Assembly (NCBI RefSeq): GCF_001721045.1
Contig: NZ_MDER01000060.1
Span: 1 to 64,000 of the forward strand
Reading direction: 5' to 3'
Length of the DNA: 64,000 nt
Origin: Paenibacillus nuruki
Lineage (GTDB): Bacteria > Bacillota > Bacilli > Paenibacillales > Paenibacillaceae
The notes beneath the pieces are model-generated. The model did no database searches, was not told the origin of the DNA, and worked only from the letters and a program-made list of their open reading frames with translations. This document shows positions 56,423 through 64,000 of the stretch, piece by piece (position 1 is the stretch's first letter; each line of letters opens with the position of its first letter). Made by a program: the position numbers and the translations under genes.

Positions 56423-57595
56423 TCACAATACGACTGTGGGACCTTTTTTGAACGTTGTGTGAAACTCTTCAGGACGATCCTCTAAAATACCATAATGGTG
56501 CAAAATAGCATTGACAATCCGTGGCGATGCTTGACCATCACCATAAGGATTAGAAGCTTCACTCATCGAAGCATACAGTTCAGGATCGCTCAGCAGTGCA
56601 TGTGCACGCTCATAGATCTTCTCTTCATCTGTACCTACCATTTCAAGTGTACCTGCTTCTATTCCCTCTGGACGCTCTGTGGTATCACGTAGCACCAGCA
56701 CAGGAACACCAAATGAAGGTGCTTCTTCTTGAAGACCACCTGAATCGGTTAAGATCAGATGCGTATGCGGATAAAAATTATGCAAATCGACAACATCCAG
56801 AGGATCGATCAACTGAATGCGCGGATGGTTGCCTAATATTTCATGAGCAGGTTCTTTGACAGCTGGACTTGGATGCACTGGATACACAATAGCAATATCT
56901 TCAAATTCGTCAGCAATACGCTTGACCGCTCGGAAAATATTACGATGTGGTTCGCCTTGTGATTCACGGCGATGTGCAGTCATCAAGATCAGACGTTTAC
57001 CTTCTGCCCATTCCAAAACAGGATGGTGATAATCAGGCTGTACAGTATATTGAAACACATCTGTAACCGTGTTGCCTGTGATATACACGCTTGACGGCAA
57101 TTTATTTTCTTTTAGCAAATTGCCTGCCGACCAACTTGTTGGTGCAAAGTGTAAATCTGCAAGTACACCTGTCAATTGGCGATTCATTTCTTCAGGATAC
57201 GGTGAAAGCTTGTTCCACGTACGTAGTCCTGCTTCCACATGACCCACATTAATCTGCTGCATAAATGAAGCATAGCTCGCAAGAAACGTAGTCAACGTAT
57301 CTCCATGAACCAGAACAATATCAGGCTTCACTTCTTGCAGTACTGGCTCTAAGCCACTAAGTACACGCATCGAAATTTCGTTTAGCGTCTGACGATCTTT
57401 CATTACATCAAGATCATAGTCTGGAGTGATATTAAAAACTTCAAGAACCTGATCCAACATTTGACGATGTTGCGCAGTGACGCAAACGATTGACTCAATA
57501 TGTTCAGGATGTTTTTGCAATTCCAAAATCAATGGAGCCATTTTGATTGCTTCAGGACGTACACCGAAAATAGTCATTACTTTAATTTTTTTCAT
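56423..57595 (-). CDS. mnaA: UDP-N-acetylglucosamine 2-epimerase (MnaA/WecB)
   Basis: A 390-residue non-hydrolysing UDP-GlcNAc 2-epimerase supplying UDP-ManNAc. MTIFGVRPEAIKMAPLI at the start, HVEAGLRT and TDSGGLQEEAP near residue 290 are diagnostic. UDP-ManNAc is the TagA donor, so it serves the csaB/tagO/tagA wall polymer 17 kb away; it may also feed nonulosonate sugars. 20 bases after upp. Confidence 0.95.
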   Translation of the reverse strand: MKKIKVMTIFGVRPEAIKMAPLILELQKHPEHIESIVCVTAQHRQMLDQVLEVFNITPDYDLDVMKDRQTLNEISMRVLSGLEPVLQEVKPDIVLVHGDTLTTFLASYASFMQQINVGHVEAGLRTWNKLSPYPEEMNRQLTGVLADLHFAPTSWSAGNLLKENKLPSSVYITGNTVTDVFQYTVQPDYHHPVLEWAEGKRLILMTAHRRESQGEPHRNIFRAVKRIADEFEDIAIVYPVHPSPAVKEPAHEILGNHPRIQLIDPLDVVDLHNFYPHTHLILTDSGGLQEEAPSFGVPVLVLRDTTERPEGIEAGTLEMVGTDEEKIYERAHALLSDPELYASMSEASNPYGDGQASPRIVNAILHHYGILEDRPEEFHTTFKKGPTVVL

Positions 57596-57615
57596 AAGTC
57601 TGGGATTACCTCGCT

Positions 57616-58245
57616 TTACTTGGTTCCGTACAAGCGGTCTCCGGCATCGCCGAGTCCAGGTACGATATATCCATGCTCATCCAACTTCTCATCCAATGCA
57701 GCAACATAAATATCTACATCTGGGTGAGCGTCTTGAACAGCTTTGACCCCTTCAGGAGCAGCGATAAGATTCATCATTTTGATCTGAGTACATCCACGCT
57801 TTTTAAGAACATCGATCGCAGCAATAGCAGAACCGCCTGTTGCTAACATCGGATCAATAACGATCAATTCGCGTTCTTGTACATCTGTAGGAAGCTTCAC
57901 ATAATATTCAACCGGTTGGAATGTTTCTGGATCACGGAACAATCCTACATGTCCTACTTTAGCTGCTGGCAACAATTTAAGAACGCCATCTAACATACCC
58001 AATCCTGCGCGCAAAATAGGAATCAGACCTAACATACGTCCAGAAATGACTTTACCTTCTGTTTTGATTACAGGTGTTTCTACCGGAATTGATTCAAGTG
58101 GAATATCACGTGTGATTTCGTAAGCCATTAATGTTGCGACTTCGTCAACAAGCTCGCGGAAATCTTTCGTGTTAGTCTGTACATCACGAATAAATGTTAA
58201 TTTGTGTTGAATTAAAGGATGATCGCATATTACTAATTTTGCCAT
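57616..58245 (-). CDS. upp: Uracil phosphoribosyltransferase
   Basis: A 209-residue Upp that salvages uracil to UMP. The PRPP loop is [11 protein letters not shown] near residue 130, and the C-terminal [17 protein letters not shown] is the uracil-binding end. GGAGGG precedes the ATG. It heads the upp-mnaA-atp stretch. Confidence 0.97.
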   Translation of the reverse strand: MAKLVICDHPLIQHKLTFIRDVQTNTKDFRELVDEVATLMAYEITRDIPLESIPVETPVIKTEGKVISGRMLGLIPILRAGLGMLDGVLKLLPAAKVGHVGLFRDPETFQPVEYYVKLPTDVQERELIVIDPMLATGGSAIAAIDVLKKRGCTQIKMMNLIAAPEGVKAVQDAHPDVDIYVAALDEKLDEHGYIVPGLGDAGDRLYGTK

Positions 58246-58643
58246 GGTTTTTCCCTCCGGTACTTTTCAATAATAAACATTAGCTACATCCTATTTGCTA
58301 TCACATCAGGTTTTGTGGCCATTCCACAAAGCAAAAGGATTAGGGGAATACGTTCTTACCCCATAAACCTCGTCTATTATATCATTCCCTGTGGGCAATT
58401 TCATCCGATATCCTGTCGAATTATTTCTTTTTAATACTTCATACTTTGATGAGCGTAAATATAGCTCTTATCAAACATGATTTTTAGCATAGCAAAATCC
58501 ATTTTCTATATTGAGTCTATCAATATAACGCTTACAATTACCAGATAAAAACAAATTCTACAGCATTTCCACCCAGTCTTTTCTATTATAATGGTAAATG
58601 GCTTAAATGGCAGTAAATCTTTCAAATTTTTTGAAAAAAATAA
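58246..58643 (-). promoter_or_regulatory. upp leader with promoter and small hairpins
   Basis: A minus-strand TATAAT lies near 58373-58382. Downstream, GGGG...CCCC and TTTGTGG / CCACAAA form two short hairpins about 30-90 bases before upp. Neither has a T tail, and no PyrR-type antiterminator or known riboswitch is apparent. The rest of the 479-base gap is A/T-rich. Confidence 0.4.
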
Positions 58644-58678
58644 TTAAAAACCGACAGAAATAAGAATTTCTGCCGGTT
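58644..58678 (-). terminator. Intrinsic terminator of ywlG-glyA
   Basis: AACCGGCAGAAATT / AATTTCTGTCGGTT-type stem (one wobble) followed by TTTAATTATTTTTT on the minus strand, 47 bases after the glyA stop. Confidence 0.88.
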
Positions 58679-58724
58679 ATCTAGAAGTTAACGGTGTTAA
58701 GGAGCTCTTTATTTGGTTTTGAAA

Positions 58725-59975
58725 TTAATAATTCATTTGTTGATATAAAGGGTATTGGCTTGTTAATTCAGCAACTTGCGCACTTGCTTGGGCAAGAACA
58801 GCTTCATCTTTAGGTGCTTTAAGCGTCATCGCAATAATTTGACCGATCTTCACCATTGCTGCTTCATCCATACCACGAGAAGTCGCTGCTGGTGTTCCTA
58901 GACGGATACCACTTGTAATAAACGGGCTTGTTGGATCAAAAGGAATCGCATTTTTGTTGGTTGTGATGCCTACAGAATCCAGAACATGCTCTGCTTCTTT
59001 ACCTGTGATATTGACGCTACGTGTGTCGACAAGCATCAAGTGATTGTCTGTACCCCCTGAAACGATAGTCAATCCTTCGTCTACTAATGTTTGAGCAAGC
59101 ACTTTTGCATTTTTAACTACATTTTGAGCATAAGTTTTGAAAGAAGGTTGTAATGCTTCACCGAAAGAAACCGCTTTGGAAGCAATAACATGCATCAATG
59201 GACCACCTTGTGAACCCGGAAATACTGCTTTATCAATCGCTTGTGCCCATGCTTTAGTACACATAATCATACCGCCGCGAGGTCCACGAAGTGTTTTGTG
59301 TGTTGTTGTTGTAACAAAATGCGCATGAGGTACAGGACTTGGATGTTCTCCAGCTGCTACTAATCCTGCGATATGCGCCATATCCACCATAAATAAAGCA
59401 CCTACATCATTTGCAATCGAAGCTAATTTTTCAAAATCAATCGTACGCGGATATGCACTAGCACCAGCTACGATCATACGAGGACGATGTTTGAACGCTG
59501 CTTTGCGAACTTCATCATAATCGATAAGGAATGTATCTTCTTGTACACCGTAAGCCACAAAGTTATACAACAATCCAGAAGCATTTACAGGACTACCATG
59601 TGTTAAATGTCCACCATGAGCAAGGTTCATCCCTAGAACAGTATCACCTGGTTTGAGCGCTGCAAGATAAACCGCCATATTCGCTTGTGCACCTGAGTGA
59701 GGCTGTACATTGACATGTTCTGCACCAAACAATTGCTTCGCACGATCACGAGCGATATCTTCAACCACATCTACATGTTCACAACCGCCATAGTAGCGTT
59801 TGCCTGGATAGCCTTCTGCATATTTGTTCGTTAATACCGAACCCAAAGCTTCGATAACCGCTTCACTTACAATATTTTCAGAAGCGATTAATTCGATGTT
59901 GTCACGTTGACGCTTAAGTTCAAGTCCCATTGCTTCTAATACTGCCGGATCGTTCTTTCGTAATTGCTCCATCAT
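58725..59975 (-). CDS. glyA: Serine hydroxymethyltransferase
   Basis: A 416-residue PLP enzyme converting serine and tetrahydrofolate to glycine and methylene-tetrahydrofolate, the main source of one-carbon units for purines. The PLP lysine is Lys227 in [20 protein letters not shown] precedes the ATG. It follows ywlG by 78 bases and is governed by the ZTP riboswitch upstream of ywlG, consistent with the need for one-carbon units when the purine intermediate ZMP accumulates. Confidence 0.98.
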   Translation of the reverse strand: MMEQLRKNDPAVLEAMGLELKRQRDNIELIASENIVSEAVIEALGSVLTNKYAEGYPGKRYYGGCEHVDVVEDIARDRAKQLFGAEHVNVQPHSGAQANMAVYLAALKPGDTVLGMNLAHGGHLTHGSPVNASGLLYNFVAYGVQEDTFLIDYDEVRKAAFKHRPRMIVAGASAYPRTIDFEKLASIANDVGALFMVDMAHIAGLVAAGEHPSPVPHAHFVTTTTHKTLRGPRGGMIMCTKAWAQAIDKAVFPGSQGGPLMHVIASKAVSFGEALQPSFKTYAQNVVKNAKVLAQTLVDEGLTIVSGGTDNHLMLVDTRSVNITGKEAEHVLDSVGITTNKNAIPFDPTSPFITSGIRLGTPAATSRGMDEAAMVKIGQIIAMTLKAPKDEAVLAQASAQVAELTSQYPLYQQMNY

Positions 59976-60053
59976 TGTTTAATTCCTCCTAGAGATCGGT
60001 TGAATACCTGTTTTGGATTGCTTATTTTAAATTTAGAGATCACCTATTTAAGC

Positions 60054-60629
60054 TTATCGATCTGCATGAACCATCGGTGTGTAGACGGCTCTTTCGCCAC
60101 CAATCAAAGGTGGACGTGTACGCGCTGCGTTGACTCTAGCTTCGCCTACAAAACGAATTGCAGGTCGATAAGGGACAGCTATTCTTTTCAAATGCATACC
60201 GATCAAGGTCTCTCCAAAATCGATACCTGCATGTGCTTCAATCTGTTCTGCCAAACAAGGATGAACAAATGTCTGATACGCATAGGTTGCCATCGATCCG
60301 CCTGCTTTGGGAATCGGTACTGCGGCGACTTCATTATAATTGTAGTGATCCAGTGTATCTCGTTCCATCACCAATGCTCGATTCAAATGCTCGCAACATT
60401 GAAAAGCTAACCGGAATCCGTATTCAGCTTGTACTTCTCGAATCCCTTCCACCAATGCTTCAGCAACATCTAACGTTCCGGCTGTTCCGATATGTTTGCC
60501 TGCGATTTCACTGGTGCTTCCACCGATCACCAGTAGCTTATGGCGATCTAGCTTAGCTTCTTCTGCTAACTCGCGTACAATAGCTGCGGTATCTAAACGA
60601 ATTTGTTGTATTTTTTCCTGATCACTCAT
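60054..60629 (-). CDS. ywlG: YwlG/TIGR01440 family protein
   Basis: A 191-residue UPF0340 protein of unknown function conserved in Firmicutes. GGSTSEIAGKHIGTAGTLDVAEA-type motif (core STSEIAGKHIGTAGT) and PIPKAGGSMATYAY are the family blocks. It always sits near ywlE and glyA in Bacillales. The riboswitch in its leader suggests a role tied to folate or purine metabolism. Confidence 0.9.
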   Translation of the reverse strand: MSDQEKIQQIRLDTAAIVRELAEEAKLDRHKLLVIGGSTSEIAGKHIGTAGTLDVAEALVEGIREVQAEYGFRLAFQCCEHLNRALVMERDTLDHYNYNEVAAVPIPKAGGSMATYAYQTFVHPCLAEQIEAHAGIDFGETLIGMHLKRIAVPYRPAIRFVGEARVNAARTRPPLIGGERAVYTPMVHADR

Positions 60630-60771
60630 CGTTCAATCCTCCTTGTGCTTTCTTAGCTCATTCACTATCTGCAAAAGGTACGTGTGCAATGCACTCGTTT
60701 TTTATTATAGCGCAAGCATAGGGCTAACGGCGACAACAAGATGGGAGAAGAAGTTACAACATGTAAAGAAC

Positions 60772-60818
60772 AAAAAAAGAGCACAACGTGCGCGAAAAAT
60801 ATCGCACGTCTGCTCTTT
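60772..60818 (-). terminator. Expression-platform terminator of the ZTP riboswitch
   Basis: AAAAGAGCAGACGTGCG / CGCACGTTGTGCTCTTTT (few mismatches) around a T-rich loop, ending in seven T on the minus strand, immediately after the aptamer. Confidence 0.88.
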
Positions 60819-60895
60819 TGCCCAGGCGACCGGCCGTATGTTCCGATGCTCCATCGTGGTTCATCTCCACTCTCGTCGCCAGTTACATCGGATCT
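60819..60895 (-). promoter_or_regulatory. ZMP/ZTP riboswitch (pfl motif) aptamer
   Basis: On the minus strand: AACTGGCGAC (60875-60885), hairpin GTGG-AGATGAA-CCAC (60856-60870), GGAGC, and CCGGTCGCCTGGGCA (about 60820-60834). GGCGAC pairs with GTCGCC to form the closing stem. These are the conserved pieces of the pfl RNA, which senses the purine intermediate ZMP/ZTP and turns on one-carbon genes such as glyA. A terminator follows, so ligand binding should allow read-through into ywlG-glyA. Confidence 0.88.
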
Positions 60896-60909
60896 CTCTT
60901 ATAAGTTAC

Positions 60910-60938
60910 ATCATAAGACATGTTTTTCGTAAAATCAA
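60910..60938 (-). promoter_or_regulatory. Sigma-A promoter of the riboswitch-ywlG-glyA unit
   Basis: TTGATT at 60933-60938, 17 bp spacer, TATGAT at 60910-60915, with the aptamer beginning about 15-20 bases downstream. The remaining part of the 60630-60964 gap between terminator and ywlG is unremarkable. Confidence 0.7.
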
Positions 60939-60964
60939 TATCTATTCTAAAATTAACCTCTAGC

Positions 60965-61552
60965 TTATTGCGTACGATAGGCTTGAATCTTGTCGATTAA
61001 CTTTTCTAATGCAAGACGAATATCAGCTGCGGCGACTTCATAATCATCCCGACTACCGCCAAAAGGATCTACAATATCGAAGCTTGGAATACGCTGTTGA
61101 ATTTCGATCAACCGCTGACGATCAGTCGGATGTACTTCTTCGCCTAAAGAACGATTCATTTCGATCGTTGCGTATAAGCTATCCAACTCTTTGAGATCGC
61201 GTAGCACTTTGTGATCATTTTCTGCATATTCCTTCAACGTGTACACTTTGCCTGCCGACTCTGGAAAATTACGAATCACATGTTGCTTGTGACTCCCTGT
61301 TAATGTGAGTATGAGATCTGCCCAATGAATAGTTGCTCCAGTCAAAGAGGAAGATAATAATTGTTCATGTATATTATGATCTTTGAGAACCGCTTCGGCA
61401 TGACGGGATACAGACATTCCATCTACAGCAGCTACACCGGCTGAACGAACCTCCACATCGACACCGCGCTCGCTCGCAAGCTTACGCATAAAACCTTCCG
61501 CCATAGGACTTCGACAGGTGTTACCGGTACATACGAACAATATGTGATGCAT
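60965..61552 (-). CDS. ywlE: Low-molecular-weight phosphatase of the YwlE type (protein-arginine phosphatase)
   Basis: A 195-residue phosphatase. The P-loop CTGNTCRSPMAE starts at Cys8; Thr12 within it is the residue that gives YwlE phosphoarginine specificity. The general acid Asp lies in DPFGGSRDDYE. YwlE reverses McsB arginine phosphorylation in stress control. I use the ATG at 61552 with GGAGG eight bases upstream; the frame opening at 61651 is rejected. The protein is about 45 residues longer than Bacillus subtilis YwlE, mainly through the middle insert. Confidence 0.93.
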   Translation of the reverse strand: MHHILFVCTGNTCRSPMAEGFMRKLASERGVDVEVRSAGVAAVDGMSVSRHAEAVLKDHNIHEQLLSSSLTGATIHWADLILTLTGSHKQHVIRNFPESAGKVYTLKEYAENDHKVLRDLKELDSLYATIEMNRSLGEEVHPTDRQRLIEIQQRIPSFDIVDPFGGSRDDYEVAAADIRLALEKLIDKIQAYRTQ

Positions 61553-61656
61553 TCTCTGTACCTCCCGTATCATTATAATGTGAGACTTGGGTGACCGGAA
61601 ATATAATCTTTCCGTATCAATCATTATACCAAATTTAGCGCATGTAATCACTATTT

Positions 61657-62760
61657 TTACAAATGAATAATCTGACCACCCGCAGCTTTGGATAAACGGT
61701 TCATTACAGCTACCCCTACACCGTGTTGCTCACAGCCTTGCGACATAATAAAAGTAATACCTACACGATCAAATGTACGCAAAGCCGCATACAATCGGTT
61801 CGCTGCTTCTTCAAGATGATCACGACTGCCCAGCGATAAACCCAGTGTATCTGCTAGATGCAATGGATTTTCATCAAAAACCAATACACCTGTTTTCTCA
61901 CCACGTGCTTGAGCTTGTCTAATCTGTTGTTCTATATATTGATTAACGACGTTATCTTGCGATCCCATCACAATTGTCATTGATCCTTGGGGTGCATAAT
62001 GCGTGTATTTCATACCCGGTGAACGTGGAATCAATGCTGTAGCCGCGTCATTCAGAGCAGGATCACGAGTGACAGGAGCAAAAGAAGATAATTGCTCTTC
62101 CGTAATACCACCCGGGCGAAGAATCATAATCGTATTATCGTCTTGTACCTGAATGACTGTTGATTCAACACCAATCCCTGCACTTCCTCCATCGACCACT
62201 CCATTGATCACAGCAGACAAATCTTCAATCACATGTGCGGCTGTTGTTGGACTCGGTCGACCTGAACGGTTGGCGCTAGGAGCCGCTAGCGGACATCCAG
62301 AAGCACTAATCAAAGCTAACGCTACCGGATGATCAGGCATACGTATCGCTACTGTCTGTAGTCCAGCTGTTACCAGAGGGGATACAGTATCAGGACGTAC
62401 AGGCATCACTAGTGTAAGCGGTCCTGGCCAGAAATGATTGATTAACGTCTGTTCTAAATCGCTAACCTCAGAAACCAAACTGCTCAACTGATCACGATCT
62501 GAAATATGCACAATTAATGGATTATCTGAAGGTCTTCCTTTGGCAGTAAAAACAGATGCTACCGCATGTGTATTGCGGGCATCTGCTCCAAGTCCATATA
62601 CTGTTTCTGTGGGAAAAGCGACGATACCGCCATTTGCCAAAATCTGACCGGCTTCGCTTAATTGTTGTTCTATATGCTCTGAATGACGCACATCCCAACA
62701 AGTGAACAGAGAATCCGCTTGAGGCTGTTCGCTGTGATTCTCTGTCTGGTTGTTCATCAT
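61657..62760 (-). CDS. ywlC: Sua5/YwlC threonylcarbamoyl-AMP synthase
   Basis: A 367-residue Sua5-type enzyme that makes threonylcarbamoyl-AMP for the t6A37 modification of tRNAs reading ANN codons. The YrdC domain (about 28-215) has GGIVAFPTETVYGLGADA-like core (FPTETVYGLGADA) and SANRSGRPSPT; residues about 240-367 are the Sua5 C-terminal domain. A Gln/Glu-rich N-terminal extension of about 25 residues precedes it. 104 bases before ywlE. Confidence 0.95.
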   Translation of the reverse strand: MMNNQTENHSEQPQADSLFTCWDVRHSEHIEQQLSEAGQILANGGIVAFPTETVYGLGADARNTHAVASVFTAKGRPSDNPLIVHISDRDQLSSLVSEVSDLEQTLINHFWPGPLTLVMPVRPDTVSPLVTAGLQTVAIRMPDHPVALALISASGCPLAAPSANRSGRPSPTTAAHVIEDLSAVINGVVDGGSAGIGVESTVIQVQDDNTIMILRPGGITEEQLSSFAPVTRDPALNDAATALIPRSPGMKYTHYAPQGSMTIVMGSQDNVVNQYIEQQIRQAQARGEKTGVLVFDENPLHLADTLGLSLGSRDHLEEAANRLYAALRTFDRVGITFIMSQGCEQHGVGVAVMNRLSKAAGGQIIHL

Positions 62761-62789
62761 GTCATGCCTCCTTGCTGATGACCTTGGCT

Positions 62790-63971
62790 TTATTTATTCA
62801 ATGCATAACGTTGAGTGACATTTACAGAAACTTCATCGTTATCTTCTTGGTTATGAATTCGTATACTCATTACGAGTCCCATACATGCCATATTCATTAC
62901 CAGTGATGTACCGCCAAAACTGATAAATGGTAACGTAATCCCTGTTAATGGCATAATGCCGATAAACATACCGATATTTTCAAAAATCTGATATAACAAC
63001 ATCGCAACTATCCCTATAATAATGTAAGGTCCTGCTCGCTCCCGGCATTCTAACGATACTAGAATTAAGCGATGAATTAAGGTGAAATAGAGCAGTAATA
63101 AAATAGCTGCGCCTATAAATCCAAACTCTTCAGCCACTACAACAAAAATAGAATCTGAATAGGTTAATGGAACACGATCCGATTGAACCGAGGTTCCTTT
63201 CATATACCCTTCACCACTCAGTCCACCGGAGGCTATAGCAAGCTTCGCATTACGTGTATGATAGATCGCTTTCTCTGTAGCTTGATCAGGCATTAACCAT
63301 GGATCTAACCGTTCCATCCAGTGATCACGCTTGATATCTGCGAGATAAGTTTTGATATTATCGTGATAAGCAACATAACTGCGAATACCGACAATAACCA
63401 TCACAATAGCTAAGGATGTAAATAAAATCGCTTGCGTATATTTAATATTACCGATCCATAGTAATGCCATCATAATAATCAGATAACTCAAAGCGTTACC
63501 CAAATCATTTTGAGCCATAACTAAAGCAAATGGAATAAACGTAATCGCAATCAGCGGAGTCACATCACGCCAGAATAACAGTTTTAATTGTTCTTTGCGT
63601 GAAAGTAATGTTGCTAGAAATAAAATTAATACCATTTTGAATAACTCGGCAGGCTGTAGACTGAGTCCACCAATACTAAGCCAACCTTGTGCATTATTCA
63701 GCGTTTGTCCAATAACCATAACGAGTAATAACAACACTAACCCTGCGCCATAAATATAAAGAGAATACTTGAGCCAGATCCGGTAGTTGACCATCGACAT
63801 CACGAAAAAGACAACAAATCCTGCAATATAGTAAATGATCATTCGTTCTGTCGAATTGGCAAACTTGGGCGTACTATGAGTAGCGCTGTAAATAACAGCT
63901 ATACTGACTCCCATCATAACTAGCAGAATGGTAAATAAATTCCAATCTATTCTTTTAAGCTTGGCGATCAT
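62790..63971 (-). CDS. rodA: SEDS-family glycosyltransferase RodA/FtsW
   Basis: A 393-residue membrane protein with about ten segments, of the SEDS family that polymerises lipid II into glycan strands. NDLGNALSYLIIMMALLW and the ending PLTGITLPFISFGGTSLVMNM are conserved. RodA (elongation) is my preference over FtsW or SpoVE because of the QPAELFKMVLILFLATLLS and IHRLILVSLECRER segments, but family calls are fine-grained. AAGGGGG precedes the ATG. The gene is complete; its promoter lies near or past the right edge. Confidence 0.85.
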   Translation of the reverse strand: MIAKLKRIDWNLFTILLVMMGVSIAVIYSATHSTPKFANSTERMIIYYIAGFVVFFVMSMVNYRIWLKYSLYIYGAGLVLLLLVMVIGQTLNNAQGWLSIGGLSLQPAELFKMVLILFLATLLSRKEQLKLLFWRDVTPLIAITFIPFALVMAQNDLGNALSYLIIMMALLWIGNIKYTQAILFTSLAIVMVIVGIRSYVAYHDNIKTYLADIKRDHWMERLDPWLMPDQATEKAIYHTRNAKLAIASGGLSGEGYMKGTSVQSDRVPLTYSDSIFVVVAEEFGFIGAAILLLLYFTLIHRLILVSLECRERAGPYIIIGIVAMLLYQIFENIGMFIGIMPLTGITLPFISFGGTSLVMNMACMGLVMSIRIHNQEDNDEVSVNVTQRYALNK

Positions 63972-64000
63972 GTCTGCCCCCTTTTCCGGTTCAACCTTAA

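Noticed and set aside
58246-58420. Possible PyrR attenuator or riboswitch before upp
   Set aside because: The hairpins are short, lack a T tail and do not show the PyrR-binding loop; no known riboswitch core is visible.

Overview
The window is an AT-rich stretch of a Gram-positive chromosome, most likely Paenibacillus or a close relative (Paenibacillaceae). Evidence: degS-degU, comFA/comFC, a flgM-flgN-flgK-flgL-fliW-csrA locus, mbl followed by flhO-flhP, SLH-domain and copper-amine-oxidase-like (stalk) surface proteins, csaB/tagO/tagA, and the atp-murA and ywlC-ywlE-ywlG-glyA-upp gene orders typical of Bacillales. Every gene I accept lies on the minus strand, so transcription runs from high to low coordinates. 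There are no rRNA or tRNA genes, insertion sequences, prophages or CRISPR arrays. Several start codons were moved from the longest ORF to the one with a proper Shine-Dalgarno sequence; TTG (metK, atpF, the giant SLH protein) and GTG (neuB-like, degS, csaB neighbour DUF5693, fabZ, epuA-like) starts recur.

Layout from left to right. 1-7.2 kb: a flagellar glycosylation cluster (Maf/DUF115 transferase, PseB/LegB-type dehydratase, SDR epimerase, SpsF-type cytidylyltransferase, RmlD-like reductase, NeuB-like synthase, GNAT acetyltransferase). 7.3-17.8 kb: late flagellar genes: flaG-fliD-fliS-fliT, three flagellin genes in tandem, fliW-csrA, flgM-flgN-flgK-flgL and a yvyF-type gene. 18-25.5 kb: competence (comFC, comFA), the DegS-DegU two-component system, and a secreted NAGPA/stalk-domain protein. 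25.9-35 kb: metK, a small secreted protein, a repeat-built secreted stalk-domain protein and a 1345-residue SLH protein. 35.3-42.9 kb: secondary cell wall polymer genes (tagO, tagA, csaB, DUF5693), pgcA and fabZ. 43-48.5 kb: an EpuA-like gene, flhP, flhO, mbl, murA and DUF1146. 48.8-56.3 kb: the complete F1Fo ATP synthase operon (atpZ-I-B-E-F-H-A-G-D-C). 56.4-64 kb: mnaA/wecB, upp, glyA, ywlG, ywlE, ywlC and a RodA/FtsW gene.

Two functional systems dominate. The motility system: sigma-D-type promoters (TAAA, 15-16 bp spacer, CCGATAT) precede flaG, each flagellin, flgM and flhO, and weaker or variant ones precede the Maf gene and the SLH protein gene. Each flagellin leader has a hairpin displaying GGA in a near-consensus CsrA context, plus a CsrA-like Shine-Dalgarno, and fliW-csrA is next door, which is the layout of FliW-CsrA control of flagellin translation. 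The wall-surface system: MnaA, TagO, TagA and CsaB would build and pyruvylate a wall polymer to which SLH proteins bind.

Regulatory RNA highlights: a ZTP (pfl) riboswitch with terminator in front of ywlG-glyA; a metK leader with an intrinsic terminator but no S-box; a tightly folded two-hairpin leader before DUF5693-csaB-tagA; a terminator-like hairpin between atpE and atpF; and a terminator between flgL and fliW. The sporulation genes spoIID, spoIIQ and spoIIID, usually found between murA and mbl, are absent there.
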